DNA of 64,000 bases from Lyophyllum atratum (GCA_014905825.1 JACGCN010000016.1:868001-932000); one strand, 5' to 3'; positions 21,757 to 35,532 are shown, counted from the first letter of the stretch. Translations and numbers: made by a program. Notes: generated by a model not told the origin, from the letters alone.

Positions 21757-21883
21757 TATACCTTGTAATACCGTAATTGCATCATTATAGCCTTAGGCCT
21801 GGACCGGTCTGGACCGTGACATCATGTTAGTCATCAGATCGAAATTGCCTTGTTAATGAGCCTGGAGACGTGGTGCGCATCCG

Positions 21884-24800
21884 ATGGACTTTTTCACCGC
21901 CGTTCACCAAGGCAAGCAGCCCCCCGCCCCCACCGACGACCCCGATGTCGCTGTCTTCGCCGGCGCCATTGCGTCGCGCTACGGTGCCGCCGATGCTACT
22001 ACAATACTGCGAGCACGCCTCACTCCTGTAACGGAGATCCCAATGCCGATGCCAATGCCGGAGTCCACTCTGGCCAACATGTCGCTAGCCCCGACGACGA
22101 CCTCGCCATTCAAGCCCGTCGTCGCTGCTGATCTTGCTGAATATCTCAATGACCCCCACACACTCATCGTCGATATCCGACCCCATGCAGCCTATAACGA
22201 TGCCCGTCTCCCACGTGCTCTCTCACTCTCCGTCCCCTCTACTCTGCTTAAGCGGCCCCTCTTCTCTCTTGAGCGTCTAGCAGCAATGCTCCCGTCGCCT
22301 TCCGATCGCACACGCTTCACAGCCTTTCGTGAATTCGCCCGCATAGTAGTCTACGACGCCGATGCCGTCCACATTCCGGAGTCGTCCAATATCCACGGCC
22401 TCCTGCGCAAATTTAAGGCTGCAGCATACCCCGGAGAACTCTCGTGGCTCCGCGGCGGCTTCCAGGGCGTCTGGCGGGAGCAGCGACATCTCGTCGACAC
22501 CGGTCCCCAGGCCAAGGACCAGGACGAAGATGATGATCAGGACTCTGGCCCGGCCCTTACAGCCTCCCCCGCGCCTCCCGCGGTCCTTCGGACAAAGCAT
22601 TTACCAATGTCCGCCTTCTCACTCTCCTCAACCACCGCTTCACAAGACGCCGCAGGTCCCAAGCGGCGCCCCCCAACCTCCCACCGCTCCTCCATGTCCA
22701 TGCACATGTCGCTCCCGATGCCGACATCACAGCCTATCGCGCGGCCAGCGATCAATCCCTTCTTTGACACCATCCGCCAGAACTTCGAGCTTTCACATGG
22801 CATCACCGAGCGCATCCCATTGCGCCTTCCTGCCCGCGTCCGTCGCAGGATCGCGGACCTACCTTTCCCGTGGCTTCGGGAGATCGCTTTACGCGCGGAT
22901 AAAAAACCCCATATACTCCGCCCACACCATCGGCCCTCCGCACTTTCAATATCCCATCCCCGTCTGAAGCGGGGCCTCCCACCGCACCTCGCCCCACGCT
23001 CGCATCCCCCGACCTCGTCATCTTCGGACTCCTCCTCGTCTCTTTCTGACTCGTCAGACTCGGATGCGGTACCGACGCCTGCATTTATCGAGGAGGGCAC
23101 CGAAGCACTCGCGATGCAATTCTATCGCATCGAGCTTGCCGAGCAGCGCCGGCTCATGGGTGTCATGGAGCATCACTCCAAGGAGAGCGGCCGGTTTGTC
23201 ATCGATGGAGTCTACGAGGAGACGCACGCCAGTCTCGTGTTTCCGTTTAGCATAACCGCGGGTGTGGAGAAGGGAGCGAAGAATCGGTATGTGTCTGCAT
23301 GTTCTGCGTGATAAAGACTGTTTCTCAATATAACCCAGGTATCGAAACATATGGCCTTTCGAACATGCGCGAGTGCGTCTGGACATCAAGAGACCGAAGG
23401 ATGGTACCGACAAGAGCAAGATTAAGAACAGAGGGATGAATGACGACGACGATTATGTAAACGCTTCGTACGTGCAGCCTCTGGGCACGAACAGGCGGTA
23501 CATCGCAACACAGGGCCCACTCGATGCGACCTTTGACGACTTCTGGCGGTACGTCCCCCATGTCTCCCATAACCGAGAAAACGAAATCTGACCCTGATAC
23601 CAGACTAACCTGGGAACAAAATGTTCACGTCATCGTCATGCTCACTAAAGAGATCGAAGGGTCCATGGTAAAGTGCGGCGCATACTGGGCCGACACCAAG
23701 AATCCCGCGTCCCACCGCGCCTTCGGCCCCCTCCGCCTCACACTCGTCAGCAAGGTCGGGCTCCCCGCAGGCATCGACCTCATGCACGAGGACCCCGAGA
23801 GCGCCGGTGTCTCTACCCAGGACGGAGGCGGCCCCCCAGGCGGATTCGCATTTCCTCCCCAAAGTGCATCAATCGCGCATCATAACCAACTCAGCCGGAA
23901 ACGCCGCGTATCGACGATAAAGCGGACGTTTACGCTATCACACGTGGGGTACCCGCATCTCGGCGCGCGCACGGTGGTGCAGTTGCAGTACCTTGATTGG
24001 CCGGATATGAATGTGCCCGACGATGCACGGGGGGTGCTGGATCTCGTGAAGGAGCTGGAGAGTGCGGTGTCGGAGACTGATCATTGTGTGAGTCCCGTAC
24101 CGGCGAGTCCGCTGGAGGAGGAGGAGGTTGGGAAAGATGGAGGGGGGAAGAAGATTATGCAGATGGACCCGGGGAGTGGGATTGCGAGGCATGCGCTGGG
24201 AGGGTGTAGGCCGGTGTTGTTGCATTGTAGTGCGGGCGTGGGAAGGACGGGGGGCTTCATTGCGGTGGATGCGGTGCTGGACGCGGTGAGAAGGGAGATG
24301 CAGTGGGAGAAGGAGGTGGGGAAGGTGGCCGCGGAGAAGGAAAAAGAAAGGGAGGTGAAGGAGGCGTCGGCATCTGCGATGGATGTGGATGAGCTTCCGA
24401 GTGTGACGAGTTCGGTCGTGGCTCCAGGTGGCCAGAATGTTGATGGCATGGTAACCGTTCCTCTCCATGTAGCCGGCAACTCCTCCTTGGGTACAGACGC
24501 TGGTGACAGTGTCGACTCCAAGGAAGGGTTTGTGGTGCATGTGCCCGCCGTCGTCGTTCCCACCTCCGCACCACCATCAGACACGCTCCTTGCCATAGCC
24601 GATGTTCCACTCACAGACACGGCGCATACACCCATGCAGGCAGAGATGCAGGTCGACGGCGACGAGGGGAGCCCGAGCGCCTTTTCTGAACAGGCGGAGG
24701 TGCGTCCGAACACGCTGACCCGGTGGGCCGAAGGCGTGTCGGGGTCCTACGAGTCTGCTGTGCCTGGATCAAGACCAGCGTCGGCATCGGGTTCGAATCG

Positions 24801-26328
24801 TGTTTCGCCCTCTTCGGTGTCTCCACCACCTCCACCGTGCGGCTATGCATCGTCGAGTCGCGTACCAATACCGCATGCTCCCCCCGAACCGCGACAGCAG
24901 CATCAATTACCTCCAGCCCATAAGATGGGTCCGCCGACCTCTTCCACCTCAGGCTCATCAGTGTCAACATTCCCCTCCATCTCCGATTCAGAAGGCAGTC
25001 CTCGCACTGGGACGAAGCGCCCGCGCGGCGGGAGCGGTAGAGGGTTTGGGGCTGCGCGGTATCGCGGGACTTCCTCGTTGGAGACGTCAGTGTCCGGCGC
25101 ATCTAACAGGGGCGATAAGTGGCAGGAGCAGGAAGTGCCACAGCCAGCAGCGATGCAGGAGCAGCCAGGGCAGCGGTTTAGGACGATCTCAGCGCCACAA
25201 CCGCAGGCACGAGCTCAGGGACGGCCGAAGTTCCCGCTTTCACAAGGGCTGAGTGGGGCTGGCGGGAGTGTGGGCTCGTCGCCGCTTGCGAGGTCTGGTA
25301 ACGGAGTTCGACAGCAACGACAACAGGCGGAAAAGGTGGAGAACCACAAAGCATCTAGCTATAGCGGGGCCGCAGTGCATGCACCCCATCTTATACCCGG
25401 CCCACGTCCCCTTTCTCGTTCCTCGCCACCCCTCACCGCACCTGGGGCACCCGAACTTTCTCGTGCAGAACCGTCACCCCCGCCCTTAACTTATGCCCGA
25501 GACCCGCGTGTCTCATCCAGTTTCCCAGAACGCCCTGCGACCACGGTGGACTACAAGGAGCCGAGAGCGCTTCACGGTGCGCGGGAGGCGCCGGTCGCGC
25601 TGAGTGCGTTTGAGGAGCCCATCTGGGAGGTGTTGCAGGACATGCGTGAGCAGCGCATGAGCTTGTGCCAGAGTTTGAGGCAGTATGTGTTTGTGCATGC
25701 TGCGATTATTGAGGGGGCGCTGTGGGTTGTGGACGAGGAGCGGGAGAAGGAGAGCAGGGAGAATGCGGGGGTGGGGAGGGAGGATCAGGAGATGATGCTG
25801 GCGGGGCTAGTGGAAGCGGAGGAGAAGGAACGGGAGGCGGAGAGCAGGCGATCGGGCTTACCTCCTGCGCTTTTGAGCGCCAACCCTTCGTTCGATTTCA
25901 CCAGACATGCATCGAGCAGCAAGACCACATCTCCGTCGCCCTGGGATCCCCAGCTAGTCTCGTCACCAATGCGTGGTGTGTCTCGACCGTCTCTTCCGCC
26001 GCTTTCCCTGCCTCCTGTGCCCCAGATCCACGCGTTCAATAGCACCAGCAGTGGCGTCATGAGTGATTCCGGCTCTACGTCGTCCACTGGGAAGCGTGGC
26101 GCGAGCCCGACAGAGTTGCTGAAGGAGGGCAAGAAGGGCGAGGTGCTGCTGTCGAAGCGGCCGAGCATCAAACGGAGACTGCAGCTGTCAAGTCCAATTG
26201 GGGAGACGGAGACAGGCACGGGGCGTGATGTGGGGAACGCTAGTCCTGGGACGGGGCCGACGGTTGCGGGTTCACCTCTGCAGCAGGTGTTGGGGACGGT
26301 ACCATCTTCGCCGATGCCGTGCGAATAG
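21884..26328 (+). CDS. rhodanese-domain protein tyrosine phosphatase with long disordered tail
   Basis: Three exons encode 1445 residues. An N-terminal rhodanese/CH2-like domain (about residues 85-205: HTLIVDIRPHAAYNDARLPR to SWLRGGFQGVW) has no Cys in its would-be catalytic loop (RIVVYDAD), so it should bind rather than react. The classical tyrosine phosphatase domain follows: RYRNIWPFEH, DDYVNASYVQPLG, the WPD loop (acid Asp672), and the P-loop HCSAGVGRTGGF with Cys746. A serine/proline-rich segment of several hundred residues interrupts the usual end of the phosphatase domain, and a helical block near residues 1210-1290 (EEPIWEVLQDMREQRMSLCQ) resembles the displaced last phosphatase helices. 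This layout recalls the fission-yeast Pyp1/Pyp2 phosphatases of stress MAP kinases; that substrate is an inference. Introns: 23287-23338 and 23549-23603. Confidence 0.9.
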
Positions 26329-27090
26329 CACCACTAATCTGCGTGATTTCGCTTTTCTTTTCTTTCTTCCCATGGCTTGTCTTTTCATTTCCTCTTCCAC
26401 CCCCTGCTATTCTGTATACCTGTTTTTTCTCCCCCTTCTCAACTCCCTTGCTTGCTCTTTTACTTGTACATTCCCCTGCTCAAATCAGCCTTACCCATAC
26501 TCCTGGAATAAAGACATCACATCGTCTTGATATACACACGTAAAATAAATGACGTCTATTACCGTATCTTCATTCTTGTAGTTGTAGTGATAGCCAGTGC
26601 TATGTATTCCAAGTACTTAAATATCTTGGTAGCGCGGAATATTTGTATCTCATAATAGTTTCTTTTGTATTTACGAAAATAAGAGATTCTTGCAGACTGG
26701 GGATGGAGTGAACTACAGATGTCTATTTTTAGATGACACTGATCTTACCGCTTATTGCCCGTGGACTTCGCTGTTCCACGTCCACGTTCAGCCATCACAC
26801 ATCCATCCAACTCTTGAATGAACTCTGCCTCAAACTCACGAGGTTTCAAACCACCCTCGGCCCCTTGATATGGGCGTCTAAGTCGTCAGCCAAGCACATT
26901 GGCCAGGCACGCATCAAGCCAGTGCATCTACGACAGGTCCCTAACAAGTCCCTAACGTTGCATCACATCCACCCTTGAAAGGATGGCGAGCGGCATCCGT
27001 GACAATCGTACTTGACTAACCCAGAGGGTGCCCTGGACTTCGATTCTGGCTTTCTCCTCGCGTTTTAGCCTCGTTCTCCCACATTCGACG
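26329..27090. other. intergenic region, no supported gene
   Basis: About 760 bp. The first 200 bp are pyrimidine-rich on the plus strand, as in a phosphatase 3' untranslated region. No convincing frame, repeat or RNA gene was found in the rest, which should include the promoter of the WW-domain gene. Confidence 0.4.
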
Positions 27091-28985
27091 ATGAATCCAG
27101 TCAATCCCGATAGTCGACCTCTGCCTTCTGGCTGGAATCAACATTACGATCCCTCGTAAGCTCATAGCTTATACTATCCTTAAGGTGGTGTGCTGATGAA
27201 TACCCGCAGAAGGAACACGTGGTGTGTAGCACACGAACGATTATTCCTTCGTCAAGTAACCATCTTGCAGGTACTATGTCTGCACAAACTTTAAACCACC
27301 TCGCGTTTCAACCAATCATCCTCTCGGTCCTCTGCCTGAGCCTCGGTCCCGGCCCCTCCCAACGCCGAATGTAACATCTGGAATGGACCGCTCGAATGGC
27401 CCTACTTTTCCGGTCGCCGAGTCCCCAGAGTATACGGCAGATCCTCCAAGTCCTCGGACATCCACTGTTCAACCCAAAGCCTCAAAGCTCTCGTTCGCCC
27501 AACAGTTGTACGCAAGTGCTGCAAAACCGAGCCAGGCCTACACTCCGCCCACCATTGCTATTCCAAGTATACCGACCCCTCCATTATCCCCCCCGCCCAA
27601 CTCAAACCACCGCTCGATGCCTATTCCACCTATTCCTCCTTTCCCCAGTGGCAGTGCATATGCTTCAGGCCATTATAGCGCCTCCAGTTCTCATAATCCA
27701 GTTGTGTCGTCGCAACGCCCTCAGTCCAGCACGGAACGCACGATCCACACCATTCTCTTCACTCACCACCTTCTCACCACGACGGCCACTTTTCCCCTCA
27801 CAGGACACAGTCATATCAACCCTTCCAAACGTCCCATCAGCAAAATTCTACCCCCGTCCGTGCATCGACCTATTCAGCGGGCATGATGTCGAAGCCAAAG
27901 GCCACCCCTAACCTTACGACCACACTCCGCCCCCCTCCCAATGGGACACGCGGACAACTACAGAAAAAACCCGATACGACAGCGGCGCATCAGACTTTAG
28001 CGCCTCCTCCACACTTGCAAATACTCCACGTTAACTCGAACTCTAACACATCTATCACTACTCCTATACCATCATATCCTTCGCCACCCACCTCTGTATC
28101 CCGTCATCCATGCTCAATACTGCAACCTACTCTTTCCAGCAACCCTTGCCCCCCACGCCCGTATCACCGCTACAGTTTGTTCAGCAAACCCCTACCTTCG
28201 GTCAAACACTAGACACTCTCGCTGGCGTGGCTGGGGGAGCTCTATCAACCGGAGCTCTCAGCGAAGACGGCAATTTCATGAGCTCTTTCGCGGATGCGTC
28301 CAGTCTTGGTATCCAGAATGGAGGGAACAACAACTCTCAGTCTCAGGCCGCGGTGCAAGGCCAGCCTGGTGCTGATTATCAGTCCTTTCTCAATAGCTAT
28401 GCGCAGCAGCAGCCAGCGCAGCCGCCCGGCGTCGACTATCAAACTCTCATCCAGATGCAACAGGCGCAGAACGCTCAGCAACAACAAACAATGTTGCAGA
28501 TGAATTCTGCCCCGGTGCAGACCATCGACGCTACATATGTGGATGCATATAACGCCCAGCTGCAGGCCAGCCAACAACAATATCAATATCAAGCTGCTTT
28601 AGACGCCCAGGCGCAGATGAACGCTGCGGCTGCTCAGGAACAGCAGGCGCAAGCCATGCTACAGGCCTATCAGCAGCAACAGCAACAACAGCTACTTCAG
28701 CTACAGTTGCAGCAGCAGCAACAGGCGGCGCAACAACAGCAAGCGTTACAGCAGCTGCTCCTCCAGCAACAACTCCAACAAGTGCAGGCAGTATATGGGC
28801 AACAACCCGCACTGCCGCAGCAGGCTCAAGCTCCCCAGGGGACGCCGTTGGTAAACCTACTAAGGTTTGGCCACGCCTTGTCGACTTTCGCGTCCGACTC
28901 TGGCAACAGTGTCGATGCTGGTGCCTTGGCCGGTGGAGATGGAGGGCTCATGTCGTTTTTTGGTGATTTCTCCTCGGATTCATAA
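27091..28985 (+). pseudogene. WW-domain, Gln-rich protein gene with apparent frame breaks
   Basis: The 5' part is a clean three-exon start: MNPVNPDSRPLPSGW, then the split segment NQHYDPSRNTWYYV, then NFKPPRVSTNHPLGP, a WW-type domain with the LPxGW and YY parts but no second Trp at the usual place. A Ser/Pro-rich region follows to about 27740. Beyond it, coding-like sequence changes frame about four times with no plausible introns: near 27745, 27900, 28035 and 28115. The last frame is long and clean: a Gln-rich region (28380-28800, CAG/CAA tracts) ending SFFGDFSSDS. Either the gene is decaying, or the assembly has one-base errors in this repetitive stretch. Other genes in the window show no such damage. 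Function unknown. Confidence 0.55.
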
Positions 28986-29445
28986 TGGGCTTATACTCGG
29001 GATCTATGGTCAACTGCTCGACATAATTTATACAAAGAGCTTCCCTGTATCTCTTACAGCTTTTGAACAACGTTTTTGGGTCACAGGTTAGTAACTGGCT
29101 ATGGCGAGTGACTGACTTATGTTATATGTCAGATGCTGAGACACGTATAGCCTAGGATGGGATCGGCCTTCCCTAGTGACACACCGACCCGCCACCGCCA
29201 ATTTACAAAGTAACATAGATAAATTAGCTGTCAAGCTGGTTAGGCGCTCCTCCACTCTTTCTAACATCTACATAATATTCTAGCATGTAAGCATTCCACA
29301 CTCTGGGCCGATGAGTAGTATCAACGGCGTGGATTTATTAGGGCATGTTCTATACGGTTGCATGGTAAGAAGCTGGTAAGAAGTGAATACTGTTACAAGA
29401 CGTAGCCTGAGTTCATCATAAGGTTCGTGAAGACTACGTCCCACT
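28986..29445. other. intergenic region between convergent genes
   Basis: About 460 bp of 3' flanks of the WW-domain gene and TOP2. No gene or repeat recognised. Confidence 0.4.
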
Positions 29446-32400
29446 CTAATCATCCTCAAACATCGATGCATCTTCATTTCCCTCGTCATCATCATCTGAC
29501 AAGATCTCCACATACTTCTTTGATACAGCCCTTGCAGCCCTTGCCGGTGCAGGCGCCGCCTTTGGCAGAGGAAGCTTGTCAAAATCCATGAGGTCGTCGT
29601 CGCTGTCCGAAGTGACCTTCGATTTAGCTTTGGCTTTGACTTTGGGAGGCGAGGCAGGTTTCATGCTCTTTGAGATCTTCCTCGCAGTTGGAGCTGCCGC
29701 TAGCTCCTTCGTCTTCGTTGTTGCCTTTTCGAAAAAGTCGGTCACTTTTTTCTTCTTCGGGGCAGGTTTGACGTATAGGTCGTCTTCCGAGTCATCTGAG
29801 GGTATCGGACTATATATCATGGTCAACACGTAGTCCTGCAGCTGTCCAGGCCAACACTGACCTCTTCCGCTTTGATATGTCCGACGCTTTTCCTTTACCC
29901 TTGGCGACCGCGGCATTGGATTTGGGAATCTCGTCGAAGTCGTCTTCGTCACTTCTACAAAAGGATTTAGCATGAGAGATGAAAAGGTATCTTCGGAAAT
30001 CCACTTACAGTATCCTTTTTGGTGCCTCCTTTGCCTTCGCCTTTCCTTTCGAGGGCAAAATAGTCACATCATCCTCCGAGTCAGAAGGAATTGACGTAGG
30101 TTTCGCAATTGTCTTCTTTTTGGGTGCAGGTTTCTGAATAACTTCCATGTCGTAGTCGTCATCATCCGACTCGTTCTTAAAGACCTTCTTCTCAACAGCC
30201 TTGCGCTTTGGGGCAGCCGGTTTGGGTTTCTGTTTTCCAGCTGCATCCATGTCTAAATCGACGTCGACGTCCTCGTCCTTGGTCGACTTCTTCGCGGTAG
30301 ACTTTGGGCGACTCGATTCGCCCACCTTGCGTTTCATGGGAGCCTTGATGGGCTTGAAGTCGTCATCGTCGTCTGATCCTTTGCGTCCCATGCCGATGGA
30401 TTTCCGGGTTTGCAATACAGCCTGCTTTCGCTTTATCTTCTTGCCATTTGCATCTTTCTCTGAGCCTTCTGCCCATATCTTGCAATCAGCCTACACAAGC
30501 AAGTGAGCAGCCTGCTAAAATCGAATAAAGGTTGAACACATACCTCCCACTCCTCAAGGAACCGATCCAAATCCGTGTTCCACATGGATTTCGGTGTCTT
30601 GTCAAGCAGCACGAGGAGCTCTCTCTCTTTCTCTTCAGCCTGCATACTCAACTTCGCAATCTTCTCCTTCGTCAAGCTCCAGATTGCCATTCCCAGCAGG
30701 TAATCATAATCTGAAGATTCTCCCCCTGCTTTGCCCTTTCCTGCACCACCGCTGGCCTCCTCATCATCATCGTCATCTTCGTCTTCCTGGGCATCTTCCG
30801 TCTCGCCGGCCTTCTTTGCGTTGGCGGCCTTAGGGAAAGGTCGAAACTCGTGCTTGCGCAGGTCCACTACAATGTCTGCCTTTTTGCGGTTGGAGACGAT
30901 AAGCTGCTTATCGACGATCATCTGGATGAACCGAGCTTGATTCGTAAGCTTTTCGAACGCCGTCTGGATCTCGTTCGCCAGGTAATCCTACACAGGGCGT
31001 AAATGAGAACGACCAGCCGGAAGACTGGATTCAATCATACCTTGCGCTTTTGATAATACGCCAAGCGCATGGGATAGAAGGCTTCAAGTATTTCTTCTGG
31101 CGATTCATACTTGTGGATCTTCCCCTCGAAGTCGAAACACATCATGTTGCTCGTGCTCATTTTATTCGTCAACTTGAAAAATTCGACTAAACCCTGTTGT
31201 TCGGCTTTTTCGAGGTCCTTTGGACTCATTGTGACGACGAAATGAACGTTCACGTTGTCGTGGTATTCTTTGTAATCCTAAAGGTGAAGTTGGTCAACGA
31301 CGGAGGATAAATGCGTCGTTCGATGAGTTTACCTTGACAGTACCCTCGGCTCCCTTTTCACCAACAATCAAGAAATCCAGGAATTCCTTGTACTTCTCCG
31401 TCCACGAATGAATGGGGAGTTCAGTGATTTCAACGGAGGTGTCGCTGAGCTTGCGTACGACACCAGTTATCTCGTACTTCTGTCTCGACACCAGTTTGAT
31501 TTCACCCTTGAAGCCACGCCACCAAGGAGACATTGGGACCACTTCGTCCCCGTCCATAAGGCGACGTAGATTTGCCACAACATCAGCAGGGTTGTAGCAC
31601 GGTATGTTCGTGCTCCAGCCTGCAATCATCATAATCAAAATCTTGTAGCTAAGAAGGAGGAAAGATCGATGTACCTGTTCCGATGCCTTCAGCGCCGTTG
31701 ATCAAGACCATGGGGACGATTGGCATATACCACTCAGGCTCAATGATATTGCCGTCGTCCTTCTGGACCGTCAACAACGCATCGTCGGCTGCATTGAAGA
31801 CGACCCTTGAAATGGTCGTGGGCATCGTGAAAATGTACCTAGGGGAAGCGTGGTTCTTCCCTCCCTGTTCGCGCGTACCGTACTGACCCATGGGGGCAAG
31901 TAAACTAATGTTGTTGCTTCCAACGAAGTTTTGTGCGAGATTGACGATCGTCTGTGCAAGACTGACCTCACCGTGGTGGTATGCTGCTTGCTCTCCGATA
32001 TAACCGACAAGCTGAGCCACCTGATGAAAGTCGTTAGAATGCCGGCTAGGAACAGCGACAAATGTAATATACCTTGCTCTCTTTCTTCAACTTACGCTTG
32101 AAACAAGCCCAGACCACCTTTCTCTGACCAGGCTTCAACCCGTCTGCGACGCAGGGAATGGAACGGATGTTGTCCGCCATAGAGAAGAGAATGAGCTCCT
32201 TATTGATAAATTCTGAATAAGGTATCTCCTCAATCCGGTGGTCCAGGAAAGTTCCAGGCTAACAATGGGAGCCGGATCAGACACCAGACACACTGGCATG
32301 AAGCCAAAGCATGCTTGGCTCACCTTGAATTGCCGTAACCATTCCTTTCTCTCATCTGCTTTCTTCTTGCTGAAGGCGAGATCGATGAGCTCCTTGTCAC

Positions 32401-35003
32401 CCTCTTGAGTTGGGGCAAATGGGATCATATGTTTCTTCATGTGGCTGAAATAGTCTCGAGCATCCGCATCGGTACTTGTCCCCAAACCCTAAGAGTCATG
32501 TCAGATAACGAAATGAATGGTAGAGCATTGAAGAAATCACCTTGTAGTATTTGGCGTCCCACTTGTTAGAACCCGGAGTGATTTCTTGCCATTGCTCGTA
32601 CTCTGGGATGGTGAAGAAATCGATTCTTTGCTTTCCTTTTGTCACCTTGGAACATAATAAGCCTCTGAGAGTTGCAAGACTGTCGAGAGGTGACTCACTC
32701 GAACGATGGGTGTTACGAACTCGACGAGGAATTCGGGAAGCTTGAGCAAAGACGGATAAAAGTGATCCAAGAAGTTGATAAGAAGGCCTTTGATATGGGA
32801 CCCATCATGATCCTGAAACAAGAGGTTTAGCAAGCTAAGGAGAAAAGGAACAGCAGAACACCAACTTGATCCGTCATGATCATCAAGCGACCATATCGTA
32901 GGCTGGATGTGTTCGAATAGTCTTTGTTATGCTGCAAACCCATGATCTTCTTGATATTCTGGATTTCTTCGTTCTTCATGATTTGGTCGTGCTTCGCTTC
33001 ACGAACGTTGAGCAGCTTGCCGCGAAGGGGGAACACTCCAAAGTTATCCCTTCCGACAACACCAAGACCTGCAACAGCCAGGGCCTTGGCGGAGTCTCCT
33101 TCGGTCAGGATCAGCGTGCAGTCCTTCGCGTGCTTGGTTCCCGCATTGTTAGCGTCCGAAAGTTTGGTCAACCCTGTCAGCCTGCGTATGTGCATGAGAT
33201 GCGGCTGGATATGGTTTGAGGACTAGCCCGCATACCGGTTACGCTTGGTTCCGTCAGTTCTCTTGATTTGCTGCTCGGCCTTGAATTTCGCCCAGTTCAA
33301 GATGTTCTCCACCACGGAAGATTTTGCAACTATGGAAAATTAATCTAGGGCAAATATCTGATGAGCAAGCCGACGTACTCTTCTTTAAGAAGTCCTCCGA
33401 TGGTGTAGGCTTCGTGCCAAATTTCGACGCGGGGAGGGTCAAGGTCTCCTTCGTTTGACTGTCGAAGGTCGGGTTTTCGATGAGGGCGTTGACGAAGAGC
33501 CACATGTGGCTCTTGATCTGCGCTGGTTTAACAGTCGCTGCCTTGTTCTTCTTTAGGATTACAGCCGAGAGACTTTTGGCAATCTGGTCAGAGATGTATG
33601 TGACGTGCGTGCCACCCTTCGTGGTGGAGATGGAGTTGGCGAAGGAGACGAATTGGAAGGTACCTTCCGAGACAGCAAAGGCGATCTCCCATCGAGGGCC
33701 GACTTGCTCGTAGATGATAGTGGGCTTAGCAACAGCTGCTCCACCCGACTTCTCCTCAGCTTCAGCCTGAGCAGATTGCAGGTACATCTCCACGTATTGC
33801 TTGAAGTTCTTGATCTTCAAGCGTTCGTCGTTGAGGAAGACTTTGACGTCCTTGACGGTACCGGCCATGTCAAAAACACGCTTCCGAAGGAGACTGGCGG
33901 TGTCCTCGTCGATGCTGTCCATACCGAAGCGTTTGAGGTCCGGTCGGAAGGTGACACGGGTCCACTCTTCGCCTCTCGCGTTCTTCGTAATCTTCGGCTT
34001 TCCGCAGACGCTCATATTGTTCGTCCACGTCTGCTTGTACTTCTGCTGGGTGTTTTTGTCTGCCGTCTCAACGGTAAACTCGTGCGAGTAAATATTGGCC
34101 AGTTTTGCACCGTAGCCATTACGTCCACCAGTAAGCTTCTTTTCGTCGTCGTCATAGTTGGAGGACGAAAGAAGGTGGCCAAAGATGAGCTCCGGAATAT
34201 ACATCTTCTCGGTCGAATGCATTTCGATAGGGATTCCGCGGCCGTTGTTGTAAACGGAGATTGTACACTCCTCAATGTCGATGTTGACCTTGAGGGTGTC
34301 CATGGAGGCGTCGTTGATCTGCAGGACATCAGCAATCTACTCAATAATCGATACATGCCAATCACCTTGTTGTCGGCGGCATTCACGACAATCTCATCGA
34401 CAATCTTGAAGAAACCTGGGACATACTTGACATCCCGATGGACCATCCGTTTGTTGTCTGAATCGTAAGTCCACATGGCTTGCGTGATCGTCTCAACGCT
34501 GCCGATGTATGAGTCCGGTCGCTTTAGAATATGTTCTAGTTGGGAGAGCTATCGAAAACAGTGAGCAAAATGTGTCATTTCGCGATGTTACGACGTTGTG
34601 GCACACCTTCGTATACGTCTCCGACGCGGTCTTCTTCTTCCCAGCTGGGGCAGGCGCTGCCTTGGAGGGCAAAGGTGGGACCTCATCTCCAGAGGGATCT
34701 TCATCGTCGTCGACCTCCATAGGACTATCCTCTCCATTGTCATCGTGATCTACCAAGACTTTCTTCTTTGCAGCTGCCTTGGGTTTCGCGCTGGCCTTGG
34801 TCGCGTTAGATTTAGCAGCTGTTTTTGGAGCCGCCTTCGGTGCTGCCTTGGGTTTCGCGGTCGCCTTGATCTAAGGCCGAGTAAGCGAAGCCTGTAGGTG
34901 ATGAAAGGTGAGCTCTACATACCTTCTTCACAGGTGCGAAGTCATCTGATTCAGAGCCAGAGACATTCTCCAGGTCAAAGTTTTCGCCTTCTGACGAGCT
35001 CAT
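29446..35003 (-). CDS. TOP2: DNA topoisomerase II
   Basis: Nuclear type IIA topoisomerase that passes one DNA duplex through another. From the N-terminus: an acidic leader MSSSEGENFDLENVSGSESD, a long Lys/Ala-rich linker, the GHKL ATPase (VNIDIEECTISVYNNGRGIP and GGRNGYGAKLANIYSHEF near 34150), the transducer, the TOPRIM domain (TLILTEGDSAKALAVAGLG near 33100, PLRGKLLNVREA, DHDGSHIKGLLINF near 32800), and the DNA-gate domain with ASPRYIF, whose Tyr is the expected catalytic residue (near 31850). The C-terminal part is a long Lys/Asp/Ser-rich tail ending ASMFEDD, broken by several introns. Fifteen or so introns are short and regular. The frame is intact. The start at 35003 is the only ATG before upstream stops that gives the acidic leader. 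Confidence 0.96.
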
Positions 35004-35532
35004 CCTGAATGAGTGTCAAGGTCTGCGAATGTCAACGAGAGAGTTTGAGTACAACCGACGCGTCCATGCGGCAGGGGTGGTGTTGTCAACGGGATCACGT
35101 GAGGCGTAGATCTACGCGTTCCGTGTGGTGCGGGCTGGTAAGTTCTTTGTACCTTCGCGATTGTGACTATCAGTAATTCGACAGAGAGTCTGCGCAAAGC
35201 CCTTTTGATGTATTCACAACCCTTCTTTTCTCTTTCACGCCTGTACCTGGATGACTCTACCAAACCCTTATACCTAATCGGGGCTTTTGCACATCGATGT
35301 TCAAGTCAAGAAGCTCCCAAGGAATTAAAAGTGTTTTCGTCATAAGACCACCCTAAAACCACCCCAAGGCCTTCCCTCAAGTGTTCGCCTTCGATTGTGG
35401 GGTACAAAGCGTCAGGCTCCACACATATTCTGCCCCTACTCTGTCCACATCGCTCATCTTGTACCTTCGACCATAGTAAGTCGCTTTTCAACTATTTCTC
35501 GTCGTCCTCCTTGCCTTAATCAGACGATCTAG
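35004..35532. promoter_or_regulatory. divergent promoter region, TOP2 / small protein gene
   Basis: 529 bp between opposed starts. No TATA box near either start. The ORF at 35163-35345 has no recognisable feature and is not called as a gene. Confidence 0.5.

Noticed and set aside
22362..22967. 201-codon frame within the phosphatase first exon
   Set aside because: Shadow frame of high-GC coding sequence; no features of its own.
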